Part shown: piece by piece, positions 24,113 to 36,124 of the stretch
Layout of the letters: every line of letters begins with the position of its first letter
How positions within the stretch are numbered: the stretch's first letter is position 1
Origin: Ilex aquifolium
Taxonomy: Eukaryota; Streptophyta; Magnoliopsida; Aquifoliales; Aquifoliaceae
Length of the DNA stretch: 64,000 bases
Assembly: GCA_951799425.1 (NCBI GenBank)
Contig: OX637407.1
Span: 21,644,981 to 21,708,980, forward strand
Direction of reading: 5' to 3'
The notes under the pieces: generated by a model
The model's input: the letters and a program-made list of their open reading frames with translations, nothing else
What the model was told of the DNA's origin: nothing
Database searches by the model: none
Made by a program: the position numbers and the translations under genes

Positions 24113-24335
24113 TTTTTTTTTTTTTCCTGGTTCAATGGTCAGGGATGTCCGGGTCAGTTTACGCACACTTCGACTAATTTCCTCTCTGGTTCAGTCAAAG
24201 ATAGGTCATCCACGCAAGGATTAGGATATTCATGAGGGATAAATCTCTCATAACCTAACCCTAAGGAATTTTCAAGATTCGAACTCAAGATATCTAAATT
24301 TATGACTCGTCTCTATTACCACTTGAACTACCCTC
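24113..24335 (-). repeat. tRNA-derived SINE, family 1, best-preserved copy
   Basis: On the minus strand: A-box region GTAGTTCAAGTGGTAATAG, B box GAGTTCGAATCTTG (complement of 24273-24286), body with CTCATGAATATCCTAATCC, GTGGATGACCTATCTTTGAC and ATTAGTCGAAGTGTGCGT, then an A tail (the T-run at 24113-24125). I recall the 3' body as that of the plant Au-type SINE, but the name needs a database check. CAAATT flanks both ends. Confidence 0.82.
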
Positions 24336-24760
24336 AAATTACTAAAAATTTTACCCTAGTGACAGCACGTAAAAGTCAACGTCCCAACCCGAATACGAGA
24401 TTTTTTTTACCTCCTGAGTAAAAGAAAGACGATTAGAATTGTTTTGATGTTGCCTAAAAGTTCTGTTCTTGATTTGGTTGAGTGCGTCCTCTACCAATTT
24501 ATGCCATCTAGAAATATTAAAAAAAAATTTGAAAGGGATTTACATCCATGATTGATATTGGATGGGTCAAGCCCAAATAACCCAATTTATGTGAAAATGC
24601 CCAACCTCGATTAAAGAGTCTAACCATGCAAAGACCCACAAAGTCCAAGTTCAAGTTCAATCCAGCTGGGGCCCTCCTTCGAAGGAATTGGAGTACGAGG
24701 GAGAGAAATGCGGCGCACGGAGAAACCCTACCAAATTTGTAATTACCAAAACAAGTAGGA
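24336..24760. other. spacer
   Basis: No gene. Sequence from about 24540 onward may belong to the LTR-like block that follows. Confidence 0.35.
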
Positions 24761-25140
24761 AACCCCTTCCTCACGTCACCGCCTCACCTCCAAACCCTAA
24801 CTCTATAAATGTAAGCCCTCTCATTATCTAGGACACGCCTCCAAAAAAACCTCATCTCCTACCCTTGAACAACATTGTTGTTCCTCTCTCCCTCAAAACA
24901 CTGTAGCTCTCCGGTGTAAACCATCTGGTGACGATTATTCATTAATAAAGAACACCAAGACCACAGCTGCCATTCAAAGTGGATGCAGGCCACGGCCGAA
25001 CCACTATAAACCTATGTGTTGATCATTTATTTGCTATTTTGGTCATTGATTGTTTGTTTACTGTACATTGATTATACCTATTCACTTTCTTGACTGTTAA
25101 ACTTGCACGGAAACCGATTTGTGCATCATCAATATTCATT
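24761..25140 (+). repeat. LTR-like block (possible solo LTR)
   Basis: TATA-like CTCTATAAATG at about 24800, a stretch of leader-like sequence, then AAAGTGGATGCAGGCCACGG and CCGAACCACTATAAACC, a pattern I know from the transcribed parts of plant LTRs. No primer-binding site, coding region or partner LTR is present, so a solo LTR is the likeliest reading. Borders are not defined. Confidence 0.45.
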
Positions 25141-25152
25141 AATACCTTAATT

Positions 25153-25252
25153 CCGACATAGATGATCTGTTTTTGACCAGATCAGAGAGTGAATTAGTCG
25201 AAATACGTGTAAACTGACCTGAACACCATTCACCGTTGAAAAAAAAAAAAAA
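25153..25252 (+). repeat. 3' fragment of SINE family 1
   Basis: ATAGATGATCTGTTTTTGAC, GAATTAGTCGAAATACGTG, AACTGACCTGAACACC and a 14-base A tail match the 3' half of the family. The tRNA-like head is missing, as expected for a 5'-truncated copy. Confidence 0.78.
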
Positions 25253-26090
25253 TTTAAACTTTCAATCCCTCCAACCCATTGGGGTTAGATGGTTAAATAC
25301 AAAAGTGTCATAATATTAATATTAAGAACATTCTAAAGAAAAACAAGTACAAGAGATATCATTAATCAAAAAATATTTAAGTTCTCCCCATATCCCAAAG
25401 GAATTACGTTTTCTAAGAGATTTTAAAATGAATTAATAGTGAGAAGCTATGTAAGATTTTAAATAATTTTAATCATTGAAAATTAAAAAAACTTAGAGAT
25501 GAAGGTTTGATGTCTCATCATATAATCCCCAATATATAGAGACGGTATAGAGATTTTATCTGTAATAATACTATTTTCTCTTTACTAAAAATAATGTCAT
25601 TTACGTAGAATTAAAAAACACATAATAGGGCATTACTAATACATGGGGAGACTTATTCTCGTAAGAAGGAAAAACTCAATAATTATATTTTAGAGTACAA
25701 GTGGCGATGCATATGTAACACCATATCTAGAGTCTGATTTATTTTTATGTTTTGAATCTCAAATTGAAATATTACACATAATCTTTATATATACTCATTA
25801 ATTATGATATTAAAAAGAAAAATAATATAATATAATAAAAAAACCCTAAACGTGTCATGTTGTGATTTGATTAAAAAGAGATACAATAACAGGAAATAAT
25901 TTTTTGGGAGCATAGACTAACCCTATTTTCTAATAATGAACTCAATCTCTATAGGCGAATGAGGCTGCCAGCAAAACGATAGTTTACTTTCCTACTAAGT
26001 TTTTCTTAATCCAATCATTGAAACACCAAAAGAGATTACTTATTCTTTCAAATCATACTTAGGAAATTCTAATTTTAGTAATATTATTTA
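25253..26090. other. spacer
   Basis: AT-rich. I see no gene, RNA or element ends. Confidence 0.4.
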
Positions 26091-26480
26091 AGGAAAAATT
26101 GTACTATTGGTCCCTAAGGTTTGTCATTTGTAGAACTTTGGTCCCAAAAGTTCCAATTTCGCCAATTTAGTCCCCAACTTTTGCACATTTGACCAATTTC
26201 GTCCTTAACATTAACTTTTGTCTAAATGGCTGACCAAAAACAACATGTGAGAGTCATTTGAGGGGCATTATGGTCATTTTGTCTACTTTCCCGCCTTCTT
26301 CACATCTCCATGTCATCAGATGGTGCATAATCAGAATCAACTCTATCACACTTTGAGCCATCCATAACTATTGATTTCTCCCTTTCCACACCATTCCCAC
26401 TACCACTTATCTCTCCCCATTCAGCATCTTTATCAACATGGAGATGTGAAGAAGGCGAGAAAATAAGCGAAATGGCCATT
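26091..26480. mobile_element. foldback / MITE-like element
   Basis: 26270-26316 (CCGCCTTCTTCACATCTCCAT) is inverted at 26433-26480 (ATGGAGATGTGAAGAAGGCG), about 45 bp arms with few mismatches and about 115 bp between them. The left part carries the TTGGTCCCTAA / TTTAGTCCCCAA / TTTCGTCCTTAA series common in plant MITEs. The outer ends and target duplication are not resolved. Confidence 0.55.
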
Positions 26481-26639
26481 GATGGTGTTGGGATTTAGAA
26501 ATGTGAGCCAGATGCTTGAACTAAAGAGTTCAAGATTTGGAGATTTTGGTTCAGTGAATGTGTGAATGAAGGTGATGAAATTGGGATAGAGCCTAGTGGC
26601 TCTAGTTGGTACTATAGTAAAAACAAAAATAGAGATTGA

Positions 26640-27163
26640 GCTGGAGAATGAACAAAAATACAATTATTATAGTGGTTCACCAGCTGTGAAACTTGACTAA
26701 TCTATTTTAATAGAGCCTATTGCTTTTAGAGAAATTGTGTATTACTTGGACCTATGCCCTCTCATAAGTAAGGACCTTGGTATACATAAGAGATGGTGTT
26801 GTCACTATCAAGTGGTCCCTCTCTAGTTTGTTATGATTTCGTTAAAGGAATATATGAGCCACTCAAGTCTATATTTCCTAGGCTATTAAAGGCTACATTA
26901 TTTAGGAGTGACGTGGCCTTCTAGAACGTATTATGGTGGCATGGCAATATGACATATCCTCCAACTTGAACATGTGACGATCCTGCATACATATGGCAGA
27001 GCCTGTCACCTGTCAAGGGTACTTTTATGACGAACTCTCTTGTTGAGACTAGCTCGAGCATATAGGAGATTATGTCAGCCAACTATCCCGAGCTTGCAAT
27101 GTTGATCCTCTTCGGGACTTCTACGGGGTGATCTAAGCGATTCTCCTTCTGGTTGTACTGGGC
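26640..27163. repeat. LTR-like sequence, split by a hAT element
   Basis: TTATTATAGTGGTTCACCAG resembles the GTGGTTCGGC block of plant LTR leaders. The sequence continues after the hAT insertion to about 28060. No coding sequence. The call rests on general resemblance only. Confidence 0.3.
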
Positions 27164-27688
27164 TAGGGATGGCAGTGGACCGGAAAAAAGATTATTTGTC
27201 CAAACTCGTCTCATTTGGACCGGAGATGGACCATACGTATTGGACGGTGAATGTATATGAGAATACTCATATAAATCCGTGCGGAGATGGAGGCGAGATA
27301 GACTGAAATCCTACCTCTATCCTACCCCACTAAACTCGTGATATATATATATATATATCACAAAGACACAAACCATTATTAATACATATATATAATATCA
27401 CAAACCCCACTCACCCACACTATTCTCTTTATAAAAAAAACACTTTTTTTTTTGATCAATTTGTTATATGATAGGGTTTCATCCTTCTTGCAGATCCATT
27501 TGTGAGGTTTTATAAGATTTTTTTAATTTTTTTCTTAAAAGCATATAAATTAATTGTTATGGGCGGGGATGGGAACGGGGACGGAGATTAAAATTTCTCC
27601 CATTAACAGGGGTGGACGAATATTTTTGAAGCGGGTATGTGGTGGAGACTAGTCCTCCCATCCCTGCTCTGGTCCACTGTCATCCCTA
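27164..27688. mobile_element. non-autonomous hAT element, TIR TAGGGATGGCAGTGGAC, copy 2
   Basis: Left end TAGGGATGGCAGTGGACCGG and right end GGTCCACTGTCATCCCTA. Flanks TACTGGGC (27156-27163) and TACTAGGC (27689-27696) match at 7 of 8 bases. Sequence just inside its left end (GGACCGGAGATGGACCATAC) matches the inverse of the right end of the copy at 9054-9815, so the two copies are in opposite orientation. 525 bp, no transposase. An (AT)n run lies at about 27340-27360. Confidence 0.9.
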
Positions 27689-28084
27689 TACTAGGCCAAC
27701 CTAAATTCCTTTTCTCGAATGGTCCTTGTAGTATGGTTTCGTGTTGGTCCAACTTTTTGACCATATTGTCATTGTCTAGTAGTGTTATTTTTTGGATATC
27801 ATCAGTTGTCCCCAATCTCGAGCTTGATCTGTCCGTCTTGGTCATAGCTTGGGTTTGGTCAAAAACTCTAAATAAGAACGTGAATTAGTCGAATTCGCTA
27901 ATTAAAAAATTGAAAACGCAAATTTTGTAACATTAGAGCGCAAATTCACATAAAATTTGCTCTCAAAACACGAAATCACAGGTGGAACGAGAGACTCTAA
28001 GCTGTTTACATCAATTATGTGACTAAGGGTTAAACCCTATAACTATACAGAAACGAGCTGAGGTCCCATGCAAGGAATATATAT

Positions 28085-28160
28085 ATATAGGTGTATTTTG
28101 TGGAATAATATTTTGTGGAATACTTTTGTGGAATAATATTTTTGTGGAATAATATTTTGT
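28085..28160 (+). repeat. tandem repeat, unit about 15-20 bp
   Basis: TTTTGTGGAATAATA and TTTTGTGGAATACTT alternate four times, and one more unit occurs at about 28205-28230. Confidence 0.75.
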
Positions 28161-28246
28161 GGTCAGTAAGGAATTGTGGGTACATGATGATGACAATAAT
28201 ATTTTATAGGTGTATTTTGTGGAATACTTATTTGTGCAATAATATA

Positions 28247-28522
28247 GGGTGAATTTCACTTTATATTCTAAAAAATTTAAGAATTCTCATTTTATACCTC
28301 AAAAAAATAAATTTCTCACATTATATCTTCAATGTTATTAAATTTGTTACAATGTGATCCTTCTATTAGTTTTTTTTTTTTCATTCTATCAACATAAATA
28401 AGGTAATTTTTGATGAAATAAGTAACAGAAGTTAATGGAATGACCACATTACAATATTTTAAATATATTAGGGGTGTAATATGAGGTATCTAATTTTTGA
28501 GGGTGTAAAGTGAGATTCTCCC
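28247..28522. mobile_element. MITE, 276 bp
   Basis: The left end GGGTGAATTTCACTTTATAT and the inverse of the right end GGGAGAATCTCACTTTACAC pair over about 30 bp. No ORF. Flanks are AT-rich (AATAATATA / AATAAATAT), so the target duplication is not certain. Confidence 0.68.
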
Positions 28523-30198
28523 AATAAATATATATTTTGGGATTTTAATATCCTTGTTATGCGTATACAAAAATATTATATATTATTGTATTACGTCAAT
28601 TGTGATTCTCCCCATTCTTTAATAACAACACGCCAGCTTGCATGCATGAACTTACAGAATTCTTTGTCTGGACCCCACTTTCACTAATTGTTGGAGATCA
28701 CATCACACCATATTTCATTCATGGCGTATCGTACCAATTAAGTGTATTTTTTCTATTTAAATTTAATTTAAAATAATTAGGTAAGAAGTCAAATGAACAC
28801 ATATTTTTTAATTATTAATTTTTAAACCATTTAAAAATTTAATTAAATAATCTGTACTAATTAATTAATACAATAAACTAATAATACTAAAAAAAAAATA
28901 AAATTAATTTGATAATACATAAACAATTACAAAAAAACACAATAAAAAAGCTATAAATATCAATACATCATATATAAGAAATCCATAAATATCAATAAAA
29001 TATTAGAGTTTCTAAATTTTTGAATTTTAATTTTTAGGGATTAACATATATATATATATATTTATATGCGGGTAGGATAGGGTAAAAATATAAAAATTTT
29101 ATAGGTATTCCGTATTCTTATCCAATATTTTATAAAATATTAAAAAAAAGTTTGTTTACCTACATAATTTTTTTAAATAACCGATCAATAGAATCGAATA
29201 AAATAATATAAAGTCGAAACTTTGAACACCCCTCTTTATAGAAAAAAAAAGTACAGAATTCCACAGAACTGGCAAAGCTAAGAGGCCAAGTCAAACAAAG
29301 CTTGTTAAATTCAGACGTATACAGCTCAAGCTGTGGGGAAGACTGGGTCAAGCTGAAATTATATATATTTTCAGTTGAAAGGGATGTAGAGAAAGAGGGG
29401 GTTCGTTCCCACACGCACAAAAAAAAAAAAAAAAAAGTCTAATTTTCGACGATCTTCAAATTATTTATTTTTTGAAGATTAAACATATTATTATTTTTTT
29501 TATCTAAACTCAGGCTCGATTGTTTAGACTTATCGAATTAAAAGAAACAAAGTCGGACTTGTATTCGAGTTTCAACTTATCTTATTTATATTGCATATAT
29601 TCTTGAGTTTAACGAGTTGAATCAATCATTATTTCGTAAAAATAAGTTTTAAAATGGAGTTTCAGCTCATTTTATTCTATAAATGAAACTCTCAAAAGCA
29701 TTTTTAATTGAATTAATCCTCTAACTTTGAATTGGACTTTTTGGATGAGAAGGGAGGCGGTAGACTTGGGCATGCGTGGGTGAGAGTTGTTGGGGGGTCA
29801 ACATCACTCGTGAGGTTCTAACAGTTGGGCATGTCGGGTGGACTGTGAAAGTGATTTTCAGGCTAAAAATGTGCCTTCCTTTGAGTTTTGAACAATATCC
29901 ACTACAAAATGTTTCCTTTTATATAATTGAAGAGAGTAAAACACAATCATATCACTTAAAAGAGGTGTGATTTATGTGTAGTATTATCGGTTGCCATCAC
30001 TCTCCTCCAATCCTCTCTAACCCTAATAGTGCTAGACAATTACTTATTAATATAATAAATAATATTTTTTTTAAATGTTTTTAAATTCAAATTTGAAATA
30101 GATTTAAGAAGTGGTGAAAATGGTTACATGCAATTTGATTGGATGAACGTAATTAAATATTTCAAAATTTTGGTAATTAAGCATTTAGGGAGATAAGT
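28523..30198. other. spacer, very AT-rich
   Basis: Contains an (AT)n run near 29043-29063 and an A-run at about 29419-29436. Open frames at 29160-29420 and 29776-29970 match nothing known. Confidence 0.4.
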
Positions 30199-30320
30199 CT
30201 TCCCAAGCCTGTAACGTCCTGCCCCAACTGTCGAGATATTGTCCGTTTTGGGTGCTCGTACACTCTTACAGTTTTGTTCCTCTTGGGGTTTATCACTAGA
30301 AAAGGCCTTTCAACAGTTAA
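30199..30320 (-). repeat. dispersed repeat with GGACAATATCT motif
   Basis: On the minus strand: CCCAAAACGGACAATATCTCG, then ACAGTTGGGGCAGGACGTTACA. This combination is familiar to me from a widespread plant repeat, but I cannot assign the family with certainty. Confidence 0.4.
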
Positions 30321-30332
30321 GGGTGAACATAT

Positions 30333-31987
30333 CACATAACTAGCCCAGTCACTCTCCCTCCCGAGTCAATTTTCCCCGAGTCAATATATTGTCTACTTTG
30401 AGTTGTCATTGAAGATGGTCGCGTTGGAGAAGAGGGAATAGTCAAGGAAGTTAGATCCATAGAGGTCGCGAGATTAAGGTCAACTTCTCGAGGAGGAACA
30501 TCAGCAGGAGGGGAAGTCCCTACCGGCCTGGCCCTAGGGGATAACTGAACTCGAGATGGAAAGTTCATGTGGTTAAGTACAGTGGTTGTGTCATAATCAA
30601 ATTGCCGAGAAACGTATCGTTTTCACTAAGCCTTGGCATCTTCGAAGCATCGATTAACTCGGTGAAAGAGGTCATTCAAAAGGAGCGGCGAGCAATAGAG
30701 TAGCGACGACTGACTTCTCGAACATTTACATCGGTCACATTAGGCCAATTGATGTAGTCAATATTGAGAGTATGAGCAAAAGGATAAGGAATTTGCTATA
30801 CTAGGTTGAATTGGTGGGCAAACTGTTGAGGCATGTAAACCTTGACACCATAGTAAGCATTGGTTCTATGAGTCGACCCAAGGCCATAATGCAAGTCTCA
30901 GGGGTGAAGATACAAAAATCAGGCATTCTCGTGCTTCCCCAAGCTTATACATGAACCATTCAAGACCTCAATTCCGGGTAAACAACATCTAAATGGGCAG
31001 TCAGATGTTCAAGTTATACAGATAAGAAAAACAGTAAACAAATGACTGTTCTCTAGAAGGGGTCGTGGCATATAGGCGGCAATAAGAAAAAAAGGGGTTA
31101 TCGGCAGGCGGGATAGAGAGCTCTGGGAAATAAGTAAGAAGCCATAGTAGAGGGGACCCGAACCCTTCTACATCTTCGATGTCACCATCTCACACATTCT
31201 GCGATAGAGGTGGGTGAGCATGACAGGAGCAAGAGCATAGGAAGCTTCCCCGTCTAGGTAAACGACTAGCAGAATATACTTCTTGAACACTTTGTAAAAC
31301 AGAGTGTAGAAAAAGAACTGGTTAAGCCAGTAAAGAAAGAACGAAATATGTTCTTGATCTGACATTGGGGAGCCATCATGACCGCGATAAGACGCAAGGA
31401 AAAGAGAACATACGGTGATTAACTTATTATGCATGTCAAGTAAAAATGTATAGCTTGCTTCAGTATGTGTAAGCAGAGTGTTAGCCTCTGCCCCGAATAG
31501 AGAAAGGCCAAGAAGAGAAGATATGTTATAAACCGTAGGGCCCATCATGCCAAAATGGAAGTGAAAGACATTATTCGCCACAAACCAAAATACTGAGTAG
31601 TGGCTTGTTAATGGGCATTATGATAATGCTTAGCTCTATGACATCATAAATGCCAAGGTGACGCTATAAAGTACCATTGACTATCTTAAAACGAGCAACC
31701 CATGATATCTAATCAGGGATGGAGGCCTTGGCCTTCCATGCATAGTCAGGGTTATTATTGAGCCAGTTTGTCCATTAGATAGGTTCATGGAAGTTGAAAG
31801 GTTGAGACATATGAGAGCTAAGGTAAATGCGTTCAACCTCATTTGAAGGCATTTCTTTTAAGGCTGGCCCAAGGGCTATCTCGGGTGAACAAGAATCAAA
31901 GAGATGGTTAAAAGTATGAAGAATGTATTAAGCAGCTTACACTCATGAAAGAGCCGCTTCAAGAGTAACAGTACGAGGAGCCTCCAT
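30333..31987 (-). pseudogene. plant mobile domain (PMD) protein pseudogene, antisense within an LTR retrotransposon
   Basis: On the minus strand from ATG at 31987 (MEAPRTVTLEAALS, then a stop). Segments recognisable as plant mobile domain ('aminotransferase-like'): WTNWLNNNPDYAWKAKA and RFKIVNGTL..LGIYDVIELS (about 31770-31640), GPTVYNISSLLGLSLFGAE (near 31530), SDQEHISFFLYWLN (near 31340), YLDGEASYALAPVMLTHLYR (near 31250), SGPLYYGFLLTYFPE (near 31130), VYMPQQFAHQFNL (near 30830). A Pro/Ser-rich tail follows at 30568-30333. PMD proteins occur both as host genes (MAIN/MAIL1 type) and as passengers of transposons. Several stops and frame changes make this copy inactive. It lies head-to-head with the LTR at 32325, as in the antisense ORFs known from some Gypsy elements. 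Confidence 0.82.
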
Positions 31988-32126
31988 TGAGGAAGAGGAA
32001 GAGAAAATCAGGATAATGACAAAGTAACATGTCTAAGGACGGATTATATAGGTGTAGAGAACGAGCCGAAACAATGATTAAAAGATATGGACGGATCAAG
32101 TGCCATCCATTTCTTGCAAATCTTAA

Positions 32127-32166
32127 AAGACGAAGGATAAACCAAAAGACGAAGGATAAACCGAAA
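32127..32166 (+). repeat. two-unit tandem repeat
   Basis: AAAAGACGAAGGATAAACC occurs twice in a row between the PMD start and the polypurine tract. Confidence 0.85.
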
Positions 32167-32313
32167 GACTATACGTGAAACTTCAGCCACAATCCACGAG
32201 CTTCACGGCTAATGGTGGTATGACTGTTAAGCAGGGCAAGTGTAGTAGCAAAAATTTAAATTCAAAGAGCCAAAACGATGCCCCCAATATGGAGTATTCA
32301 GTCACCTTGTTTT

Positions 32314-32833
32314 GGGGGGGGCAATGTTTACACCCAAAATACGAAGAACAAAGGGTGACACGTGAAATGCATTCGACGATCATAAAGTAGTCTATGAGAG
32401 TCCATGATTGAAAAAACGGTTAGAAGAGTAAGACTCTTAGAATCTCAAAAAATGAGAAAATGTGGGCCATCTCTATAAATAGCAAATGCTAGACCACTGG
32501 AAAAGGATCTATGATCAAACACACAAACTCTTCACAGAGCTAGCCTACCTTATACTTATTTCTTGCTTCCGAATTTTTTTTTCCTTGTAATCATCACTTT
32601 GGTGATATTTTACTGCTTTCGTTTAATGTTAAATTCAATACTTGTTTCATCTTCAGATTCAATTTACTTGCTACTTTTCATTCTTGCTGTTCTCTTTACG
32701 GTGCAGTCCATTACGCTTCTATTTTGGAAAATTATTTAAAGTCCTTGACCCATAAGACATAAAAAAGAACTCAGATGTAGCCTTACGCCTCGCTACAATC
32801 ATCTGAATAGTCACAATTTTAGAACCTCACACA
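32314..32833 (+). repeat. polypurine tract and 3' LTR of an LTR retrotransposon
   Basis: TGGGGGGGGCAA (32314-32324) immediately precedes TGTTTACACCCAAAATACG at 32325, a common plant LTR start. Inside the LTR are a TATA box CTATAAATAG at 32473-32482 and leader-like sequence. I put the end near 32833 (...CTCACACA), but this is a guess because no second LTR was found to compare. Its orientation (+) is opposite to the PMD ORF. Confidence 0.6.
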
Positions 32834-33618
32834 GGTTTGAGTAGGTACGTTAATACGTGTTTAGATTTTAAGTTCAATTGGTTTTGGCACGCCCACAATC
32901 CAAAAAATACTCCAAACAATATTATAGTTACAAAATTGAATTCTTCACTTATAAAAGCATAACATAGTTAAGATTAATCAAATTTTTATTTATTTTGAAC
33001 TAATGATATAAAATTCATCTCATATTTCTCTTTCGCTCAAAAACACCATTTTATCTACACGACCACCAATGTCACACAATCCAACAAGTACACTCCCCAA
33101 TGTCAGACAGTCACACCATACTATTTTACACCTACCTCTCTATTTTCTCATCCGTACTTTTCTTTTATTTTCTATTTATTCACTTTAATTTTAAATCTCA
33201 CAATTAAAAATAATAATATATTATTATTTAAAACATAAAAATATTCACGATCAATACTCAATTTTTAATATTATTGAGTATCTTCAGACACATAGTTATA
33301 AGTAATTTCCAATAAGGCAATAAGGGATGGCATCAAAAGGATGAGTCTTTGATGAGGTTGATGTCCCAAATTTTCTTGTTCGAAAGTTTCCTACGTCGTG
33401 AACAACAAATAAGAGTATGAAATCGAAAAATTAAGCCATGTTTAGTTTGCATCTTAAAAACTATTTTTCTGTTTTCGAAAATAGTTTTGAGGAGAAAATT
33501 TGTTTGACCAGATTTTTTTTTTGGAAAAATGAGAACAAAAAGTGGGTAGATTTAAAGAACAAGTTAGAACTATTTTATGTGTTTTTGAAAACAACCTTTC
33601 CAAAATTTAAAAAACACC
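32834..33618. other. spacer
   Basis: AT-rich sequence. About 33438-33600 has TTTTTGGAAAAATGAGAAC-type motifs resembling element ends but without a partner. No gene. Confidence 0.35.
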
Positions 33619-34640
33619 ATTGATGATGCACAAATTGACTTTGCACACCACCTGTCAATTGTAATCAGTAATAAATACTACGTCAACGTGATTTAAATAG
33701 GTAGAGAGAGAGAAAACAAGGATTTATAGTGGTTCGGTCAACGTGACCTACGTCCACTCTGAATGGCTAGGGTCGCCGGATATTTTATTACTTCAAGTGT
33801 GCAGGGAGAGCAGAGAGTTACAAGCTATGAGAGGGAGAAGGGAGATGTGCTCAATTGAGTGTGATGCCCCTCCAAGTATTGGCGGGACTTACAATTTATA
33901 GTCACCCCCTAACAGATTGAGGTGACTTAATAGTAATTAAATAGCTAATTTGGTGGAGTTGGCGATCTCTTCTCAACGGGCGAGATAGTTATGGTGCTCT
34001 CCATGAGATTGGTCAAAAGATGAGGGAATGGTTGACTCTTTCCAATGCGGCGAGGATGAGGCTCTTGGATGATCCTGCATGCTCCCTTGCGGTGTAGCTC
34101 CTTGAACCCTGATGAGCTTAATTGGGCGTGGACCACTTTAGGCTGGACTTGCTGGATTTCTCCTAATTCGGTCTCTTAATTTAAATTGGGTTTATAACAT
34201 GAGTTGGGCCCTTGGGCATGGCTCATCATTTGTCCCCCAATGCCCTGCGTTTAATGAAACTTGGAAAAGAGGGCATTCGATTTAGTTTGAATTTTCTGTT
34301 GACCGGCATAACTGGAAAAACTTCGGGAGTCCAAAACATGTGCTTCTAGGCCTTTTTTGGGCTTTTAACAGTGTCTATCACAGCCAAAGTTAATGAGTCT
34401 TGTAGAGCTCGCTGAGAGCTTCGATTTGACATATTATGAGCTCCGTTTGAAGTTACGGATCAAAAGTTACGGTCAAAATAACGTTCAACCATTTTTAAAT
34501 CCGAATTTCTTGAAAACTCCTTTTGATTGACGATTCCCTTCCTTCCAGTAGACTCATTTTGCTCATGGGACATCATAAGCTACATAAACTCCTCCTCTCA
34601 CTTCCCCTTTTGGATTTTTGAAGAGCCCCAAGTTATAAAT
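33619..34640 (+). repeat. LTR-like block (possible solo LTR or TRIM)
   Basis: Starts TGATGATGCACAAATTGAC and contains TTTATAGTGGTTCGGTCAAC and GACCTACGTCCAC, the block typical of plant LTR leaders. One possible right end is ...GGCATGGCTCATCA at about 34231. No coding sequence and no confirmed target duplication. Confidence 0.45.
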
Positions 34641-35334
34641 TGGGACTTCAGTTAATTATAATAATATTTAATAAACAGTTACCATATATAACTCAATCAA
34701 AGGTTTCTATATATACTTCAATGATCTAACCTATGTGACATTTCATAACTGGACAAAACTAACACCGTTAGGGGTAATTTTAAGATTTAAAAAATAAGTG
34801 GACTTAAATACCTACATATAAGTTTAAACATGGACTTACCCCTAAATAAGTTTCTTTTTATGACTCAAGTCATTATAATTTCATTTAGGAGGACTCGCCC
34901 TTAATTTTCACTTAAATTAATAACAATTGTATCCACCTTTGAACTTTAAGGTTACGATTGTAAACATCATCGTTTCCTTCTTTATAATAGTGTTTGACTA
35001 AAAAAAAAATAAAAAAACATATTCTGCCACCCGGCCCATCACTCAAAGGCCCAAGCCAAAGATGGGCTGCCAGCTTAATGGGTCACTTTGTAGTTGCTAG
35101 GCTAAGAGGGGCCGGATCGACCCCATGGCTCAATGGACCACCGGGCTAATTCCTTGGGCCTTGTCTTCGGGCCAAACGTTATCAAGTAATCATATCAACT
35201 TTTGGGACCACGTATGTAAAATTAGCCCATATACATACAATTCAGAACTCTCTATGATCTTTCCTTAATTAAAGCCACTCTCTATTAACTCGACAACGAG
35301 TCAACATTCGTCAAACTCTTTCACCCTTCTATTT
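34641..35334. other. spacer
   Basis: No gene. 35030-35170 contains short GC-rich words (GGGCC / GGCCC) that may be repeat-derived. Confidence 0.35.
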
Positions 35335-36124
35335 TTTCTATCGTGTCAGGTTATTGTGAATTCGTATCGAACATTAGTCAATTTTAACCTAACTTATTTA
35401 ATTAATCGTGTCGTGTCTAGTTGACCTGTTTATTTTCGTATTGTGTTCATGTTCGTATTTGTGTTGAACCGTATAAACTTTGAATAAAAAGTTTAACGCT
35501 AAAATTTTATTTTCACTTAATTGAATCTATGCTCATACTTTTTCTATAAACTAAAAATTAACTTAATAAACATAATAATAATAATGAATAAAAATATATT
35601 TTTTAATACAATAATTATGTCAGTGTTTAATAAACAGTTACAAATAATTAACATTTTATTTTTATAATACTAATTAAACATGTTAATTGTGTTAATTTCG
35701 AGTTGTTCGTGTTATCGTCCAAGTGTCTATTCTTAACTAAGTTCTTCGAAGTTATCATGATTTTGAAACTGCTAGACTTAAAATGGATTTCATCAACCCT
35801 ACAAGGGAAGAATAATCACCATATTCTTGAATTGAGACCATATTTTCTTTTTATACTATATCTAAACGGGTTGAGCATGTCATTTTTGGATAAAAAATTA
35901 TCAAGTCGAGAACGTGTCGTTAACGGGTCATTGTTGGGTTAGTGTCGACACGATTAAATGAACGAGTTAATCATGTCAATTTTGGGTTTGGTGAGTTGAA
36001 CCCAAACACGATTCGTTTGTATTTCTTGTTCGCGTGTCGCGTTATTTTCGAGTTCGTGTCGAGTTATAATTGAATTCGTGTCATTAAATTCGTGTCGTCG
36101 TGTTGAGTCGAAAATTGCCACTCC
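35335..36124. repeat. CGTGTCGTGTT-rich repeat, probable hAT-family end
   Basis: Many ATTCGTGTC/CGTGTCG words and a right edge ...AAAATTGCCACTCC, whose inverse (GGAGTGGCAATTTT) resembles a plant hAT end. Related sequence occurs at 23205-23470 and 50605-50860. The left end was not found. Confidence 0.4.

Noticed and set aside
31168-31581. Short intact PMD frame as a separate functional gene
   Set aside because: Homology continues on both sides in broken frames, so it is the open middle of a longer pseudogene.
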